Shown piece after piece: positions 14,276-17,130 of a stretch of DNA of 17,130 nt. How positions within the stretch are numbered: the first letter of the stretch is position 1; each line of letters begins with the position of its first letter. Below the pieces are notes generated by a model. That model did no database searches and was not told where the DNA came from. It saw only the letters and a program-made list of their open reading frames with translations. The position numbers and the translations under genes are program-made. Where the stretch lies: NCBI GenBank assembly GCA_037147055.1, contig JBAWVW010000035.1:1-17130 (forward strand), written 5' to 3'. The DNA comes from Casp-actino8 sp037147055 (GTDB taxonomy: Bacteria; Actinomycetota; Acidimicrobiia; Acidimicrobiales; Ilumatobacteraceae).

Positions 14276-15652
14276 TCAGACTTTAGTGGCGTCAATGGGC
14301 TTGCCATTGAGAGCGTCAGCAATGCTCAACCACTTACCGTCTTTGTATTGCTGGATTCCCATTTGCGATCCACAGACCGAGATGAATATCGGTAAGCCAA
14401 GAATAACCTGCTTGCCGCAATCCAAAGGACCAGCCTGAATCATCATTGGACCCTTGAAGCCGCGAATTTTGCCGTCAATACTGGCGAAATCCAAAGCGTC
14501 AGGTCCGAGTTGATTGAGGAACTTTGCAAGAGTCATGATGTTCGCAAACTCAGGTCCAGCAAAGCCGGTGTACTCAAGGTTTGCTGCGCCAGGAGCTGGC
14601 ACACCGTACTGCTGCACTTTATTCAGGTAGGTCTGCATGCCACTTTCGTAGTCTGGCTGGAAATAGCTGTATCCATATCCACCGAAGTACCAATTATTCG
14701 GGACAGTCCCACTATCACCGGCTTCTGCTAGATGGTCCGTCATCGGTGTACCGAAGCACAATCCAGTAGCAACGATAACTGGGTCGATGCCTAGCGCTTT
14801 GCTGGCATCGTAGACATTGATGCACTGCTGAAGGGTCACGATGAGTACGACGACGTCGGCCTTTTCAGCACCTACGGCGGTCATTGCGGATGCAACGTCA
14901 GCAGCGGTGGCTGTGTCATCAACACCAACGAAGGTGTAAGCGATTCCCGCTTTTTCAATAACAGGCTTGAACAAAAGGTCGGCACCAGCGATTCCTGCAG
15001 CATTGTTGCCAGCAATGATGGCGACGTTCTTCACATCGCCGAGTTGGCTGACGACAAATCCTGCCATTCCCGCGACTACTCCAGGTGAACCAGCAGTAAA
15101 GGCTTGGCCCGCAGGCGTGGTGAAGTCGTCAGCTGTGACACCGTTGCCAATGATCACTGGCTTCTTGGTATTCAAGGCATCGTAAAGTTCCTTATTGCCC
15201 ACCAGAATTGTTCCGGTGAGGACAGCGGCGATATCGGCATTATTGGCAAACTCGGTGCCACACTTAGCGCCATCTTCTGCGACTGCAATGTTGCAAGGCA
15301 CAATTTCGAGCGGATGGCCAGCAGCGCCTCCGAGTTCATTGTTAATGAACTCAACTGCGGCGTTGACACCGATTGTGTTTTCTGGGAAGTAATCCTCTTG
15401 GTTGACATAACCGATCTTGATTGAGTCTCCACTGGCCATGCCGGCAGTGCCCTCGGTGTAATCAAGCGCCCACTGGACCAAATCGCCATCAGCATTTGGT
15501 GCGTCAGTGACCGCTGGTGCGTCAGTGACCGCTGGTGCGTCAGTGACGACTGGTGCGTCAGTGACCGAACTCTTGCTGTCGCTACTGCATGCTGCGGCCA
15601 ACAGACCCAACACCGCCAGTCCCGCAATAAGACCTTGTTGCTTCCTTTTCAT
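14276..15652 (-). CDS. livK: Branched-chain amino acid-type ABC transporter substrate-binding lipoprotein LivK
   Basis: 458-residue periplasmic-binding-protein family (type 1 fold) protein. I start it at ATG 15652 (MKRKQQGLIAGL), which has AAGGAG seven bases upstream and begins a lipoprotein signal peptide: basic n-region, hydrophobic core, and lipobox L-A-A-A-C with the modified Cys at about residue 22. An extension to 15730 would add non-signal residues and is rejected. After the Cys comes a Ser-rich tether with four V-T-D-A-P repeats, then the binding domain (IKIGYVNQEDYFPENTIG; a disulfide-capable pair near VPCNIAVAEDGAKCG). It is membrane-anchored outside the cell and delivers substrate to LivHM. 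The ligand is not predictable; its position after acyl-CoA synthetase and crotonase genes suggests an organic acid. Confidence 0.93.
   Translation of the reverse strand: MKRKQQGLIAGLAVLGLLAAACSSDSKSSVTDAPVVTDAPAVTDAPAVTDAPNADGDLVQWALDYTEGTAGMASGDSIKIGYVNQEDYFPENTIGVNAAVEFINNELGGAAGHPLEIVPCNIAVAEDGAKCGTEFANNADIAAVLTGTILVGNKELYDALNTKKPVIIGNGVTADDFTTPAGQAFTAGSPGVVAGMAGFVVSQLGDVKNVAIIAGNNAAGIAGADLLFKPVIEKAGIAYTFVGVDDTATAADVASAMTAVGAEKADVVVLIVTLQQCINVYDASKALGIDPVIVATGLCFGTPMTDHLAEAGDSGTVPNNWYFGGYGYSYFQPDYESGMQTYLNKVQQYGVPAPGAANLEYTGFAGPEFANIMTLAKFLNQLGPDALDFASIDGKIRGFKGPMMIQAGPLDCGKQVILGLPIFISVCGSQMGIQQYKDGKWLSIADALNGKPIDATKV
15501..15572 (-). repeat. 18-base tandem repeat encoding VTDAP(A/V) in the livK tether
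   Basis: Three copies of an 18-base unit (GCGTCAGTGACCGCTGGT at 15501-15518 and 15519-15536 identical, 15537-15554 with two changes), followed by a partial fourth copy. On the coding strand it gives V-T-D-A-P-A type hexapeptides. It lies just after the lipidated Cys and is likely a flexible linker whose length may vary between strains through replication slippage. Confidence 0.85.
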
Positions 15653-15746
15653 GAGATGCTCCTTGTTAAGCCAAAGTGAATTGTTCACTAACAACCAACA
15701 ATATTGCCACAAAGTAGCCAGAACTACCATTCTTTAACGGAATATC
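15653..15746 (-). promoter_or_regulatory. livK upstream region with small operator-like palindrome
   Basis: The 94-base gap between the crotonase stop and livK start holds the palindrome AGTGAATTGTTCACT (15675-15689; GTGAA/TTCAC arms around TTG) 22-36 bases before the livK start codon, and the Shine-Dalgarno AAGGAG. The gap is longer than others in the run, so a livK promoter here is plausible, but I see no convincing -35/-10 pair. Confidence 0.35.
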
Positions 15747-16580
15747 TCAGGTTTCCTTGTTTTCCTCGCGGTAATCACCAAAGGCCGCGTCACGCTCACT
15801 TAATGCAGCAGTGACACCCTTAGTGACAAAAGATTGCATGTACTCCAAAGAAGATTTCTGATGGAATCCCAACGCTTGGATCTCAGCCGTGGCGCGAATA
15901 CCAGCACGTATCCCCATGACGTCCATCGCTCTGTGCGCAGCCCGCTTATTCAGAGCTAAAAGATCAGCCGGCACCTTGGCAATTCGTTGGGCCATTGCCA
16001 GCACTGCGTCATCGAGCTCGTCAACTGGATGAGCCCGATTCGCAAAACCATGAGTCACGGCGTCAACCCCACTCATGGAGTCACCTGTTAATAAAGCTTC
16101 CATTCCCTGGCGCAAACCCATTAACCATGTTTGCCACTGCATATCGGGTGGAGACATCAGGCGAACAGGCGGATAGCCAATTTTTGCATCCTGTGCTACG
16201 TAGACCAAATCACAGGCAGTCGCTAGTTCTGTCCCTCCTGCCAAGCAATAGCCATGTACCTGAGCGATGATCGGGGTACTCATATCCCACATTTCAAACC
16301 AATTATTGACAACATGCCGTGACCACCAGCCATCAGCGCGTGAAATCGACCGTTCAACATCACTGTTTGGCGAGCCCAAATCGTAACCAGCACAAAATGC
16401 CGACCCTGCACCGCGAATAATCATCACTGATACATCACGAGCCTTGTCGCCATCACGTAGTGCATCAAACAAAGCCCCGCGCAAATCATCGTTCAGGGCA
16501 TTGCGCTTCTCCGGACGATTTAAAGTGAAACGCCGAACCTTCGGCGCTGGATGATCAATCAACAACACGGGCTCAGACAT
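15747..16580 (-). CDS. Enoyl-CoA hydratase/isomerase (crotonase) family protein
   Basis: 277-residue crotonase-fold protein acting on an acyl-CoA thioester. Oxyanion-hole segments are visible: GAGSAFCAGYDL (about 57-68) and GYCLAGGTELATACD (about 110-124), with Glu118 in the position of the first catalytic Glu of enoyl-CoA hydratase. The segment that normally supplies the second Glu (G-x-P-E) reads GYPPVRLMSPPD, so classical hydration is uncertain; isomerase, hydrolase or ring-cleaving activity is possible. The start ATG at 16580 is chosen because AAGGAGA lies five bases upstream and MSEPVLLIDH matches family N-termini; a longer frame to 16673 overlaps the upstream gene. It lies 10 bases after the acyl-CoA synthetase gene, so the two are co-transcribed. 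Confidence 0.92.
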   Translation of the reverse strand: MSEPVLLIDHPAPKVRRFTLNRPEKRNALNDDLRGALFDALRDGDKARDVSVMIIRGAGSAFCAGYDLGSPNSDVERSISRADGWWSRHVVNNWFEMWDMSTPIIAQVHGYCLAGGTELATACDLVYVAQDAKIGYPPVRLMSPPDMQWQTWLMGLRQGMEALLTGDSMSGVDAVTHGFANRAHPVDELDDAVLAMAQRIAKVPADLLALNKRAAHRAMDVMGIRAGIRATAEIQALGFHQKSSLEYMQSFVTKGVTAALSERDAAFGDYREENKET

Positions 16581-16590
16581 ATGTCTCCTT

Positions 16591-17130
16591 TTATTTCTCC
16601 CAGTAGGGGGCGCGAAGTTTTCGCTTATTGATTTTCCCCATCGTGTTACGCCCGAGGTCATCAACAAATTCAATCGTCCTTGGACATTTGAAGTGACTCA
16701 AACGCTCTCGGCAGAAAGCCAATACTTCTTTGGCATCCGGTGGATTCTCCACGTCACGAGGAATCGCCAGGGCCTTCAGTTCCTCCCCCATTTCATGATG
16801 AGGTACCCCGATACAAGCCACATCTAATAGACCTGGGTGCTGGACAAGAACTTGTTCGGCTTCAGCTGGGTAGATATTGACTCCACCCGACACAACCATG
16901 TCACTGAAACGATCGGTGATGTAGACGTAACCCGCTTCATTCACATATCCGATTTCACCGAGTGTGAAAACTCCTGGAGAAATATTTGCTGCCTTTGTTT
17001 TTTCTGCATCATTTGGGTAGATGACGCCGCGCCCTGTGGCATCTTTAAAAAACAGTCGACCCTCGGTATTGGCAGGAACTTCATCACCATCATCATTGAG
17101 AACAAGTACCGAGAATGGCGGCACGGCGCG
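16591..17130 (-). CDS. AMP-binding acyl-CoA synthetase, C-terminal part (5' end outside window)
   Basis: About 179 C-terminal residues of an ANL-superfamily adenylate-forming ligase; the frame is open to the window's right edge, and the GTG at 17124 is internal. Visible motifs are GRLFFKDATG, LGEIGYVNEAGYVYITDR (where the usual T-G-D reads L-G-E), the hinge Asp/Arg, SGGVNIYPAEAE and the C-terminal catalytic Lys region NTMGKINKRKLR. The family activates a carboxylic acid with ATP to acyl-AMP and then forms acyl-CoA. Combined with the next gene (crotonase) and importer, it suggests CoA-dependent degradation of an imported acid. Chain-length preference cannot be judged from this part. Confidence 0.93.
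   Translation of the reverse strand, partial: RAVPPFSVLVLNDDGDEVPANTEGRLFFKDATGRGVIYPNDAEKTKAANISPGVFTLGEIGYVNEAGYVYITDRFSDMVVSGGVNIYPAEAEQVLVQHPGLLDVACIGVPHHEMGEELKALAIPRDVENPPDAKEVLAFCRERLSHFKCPRTIEFVDDLGRNTMGKINKRKLRAPYWEK

Noticed and set aside
15501..15572. CRISPR array
   Set aside because: Repeats are 18 bases, directly adjacent with no spacers, and encode an in-frame V-T-D-A-P linker.
15653..15730. Longer livK start at 15730
   Set aside because: It would bury the lipoprotein signal peptide; the ATG at 15652 has AAGGAG and a normal n-region.
1..17130. tRNA, rRNA, insertion sequence, phage or att-site features
   Set aside because: No transposase or integrase reading frame, no terminal repeats and no tRNA-like cloverleaf were seen by eye.

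Overview
The window looks like a chromosomal fragment from an actinobacterium. F420-type oxidoreductases, several soluble class I-type P450s, a fused LivH-LivM permease, an actinobacterial-style PEP-utilising mobile-domain protein and a base composition near 50% GC (judged by eye, not computed) would fit an aquatic Acidimicrobiia/Ilumatobacter-like lineage. That placement is inference. Gene density is very high: no gap exceeds about 120 bases, several genes overlap by ATGA or TGATG, and two convergent gene pairs end 0 to 5 bases apart.

Layout. (1) Positions 1-999, plus strand: C-terminal part of a P450, cut by the left edge. (2) Positions 7212 back to 1005, minus strand: P450, PEP-utilising mobile-domain protein, LLM-class F420 oxidoreductase, second P450, SDR dehydrogenase; the last four form a tight operon. 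(3) Positions 7326-10434, plus strand: a three-gene operon of a molybdopterin (bis-MGD) oxidoreductase, an AhpD/carboxymuconolactone-decarboxylase-like protein, and a limonene-epoxide-hydrolase-like protein. (4) Positions 17130 back to 10435, minus strand: 3' part of an acyl-CoA synthetase, an enoyl-CoA hydratase/isomerase-family protein, then a branched-chain-amino-acid-type ABC importer (LivK lipoprotein, LivH-LivM fusion, LivG, LivF).

The main discovery is in region 3. The AhpD-like gene is interrupted by an in-frame TGA (9722-9724) exactly where the second cysteine of the family's C-x-x-C redox motif belongs, giving C-V-V-U. Protein similarity continues in the same frame on both sides. 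Twenty bases after the TGA lies a perfect 9-bp hairpin with a GGC loop, matching the description of a bacterial SECIS element. This is best read as a selenoprotein (Sec62). A standard gene caller would split it into two hypothetical ORFs or label it a pseudogene.

How the genes may work together (inference): the importer brings in a small organic substrate; P450s hydroxylate or epoxidise it; the epoxide-hydrolase-like protein, SDR and F420 enzyme process the products; acyl-CoA synthetase and the crotonase-family protein carry on CoA-linked degradation. The molybdenum enzyme and the selenoprotein add a redox branch. A perfect 18-bp inverted repeat (7249-7288) sits between the divergent P450 and molybdenum-enzyme genes. 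A related half-site occurs upstream of the PEP-utilising gene, suggesting one regulator for the two gene sets. The substrate cannot be named from sequence alone; a terpenoid, alicyclic or steroid-like compound is a reasonable guess.
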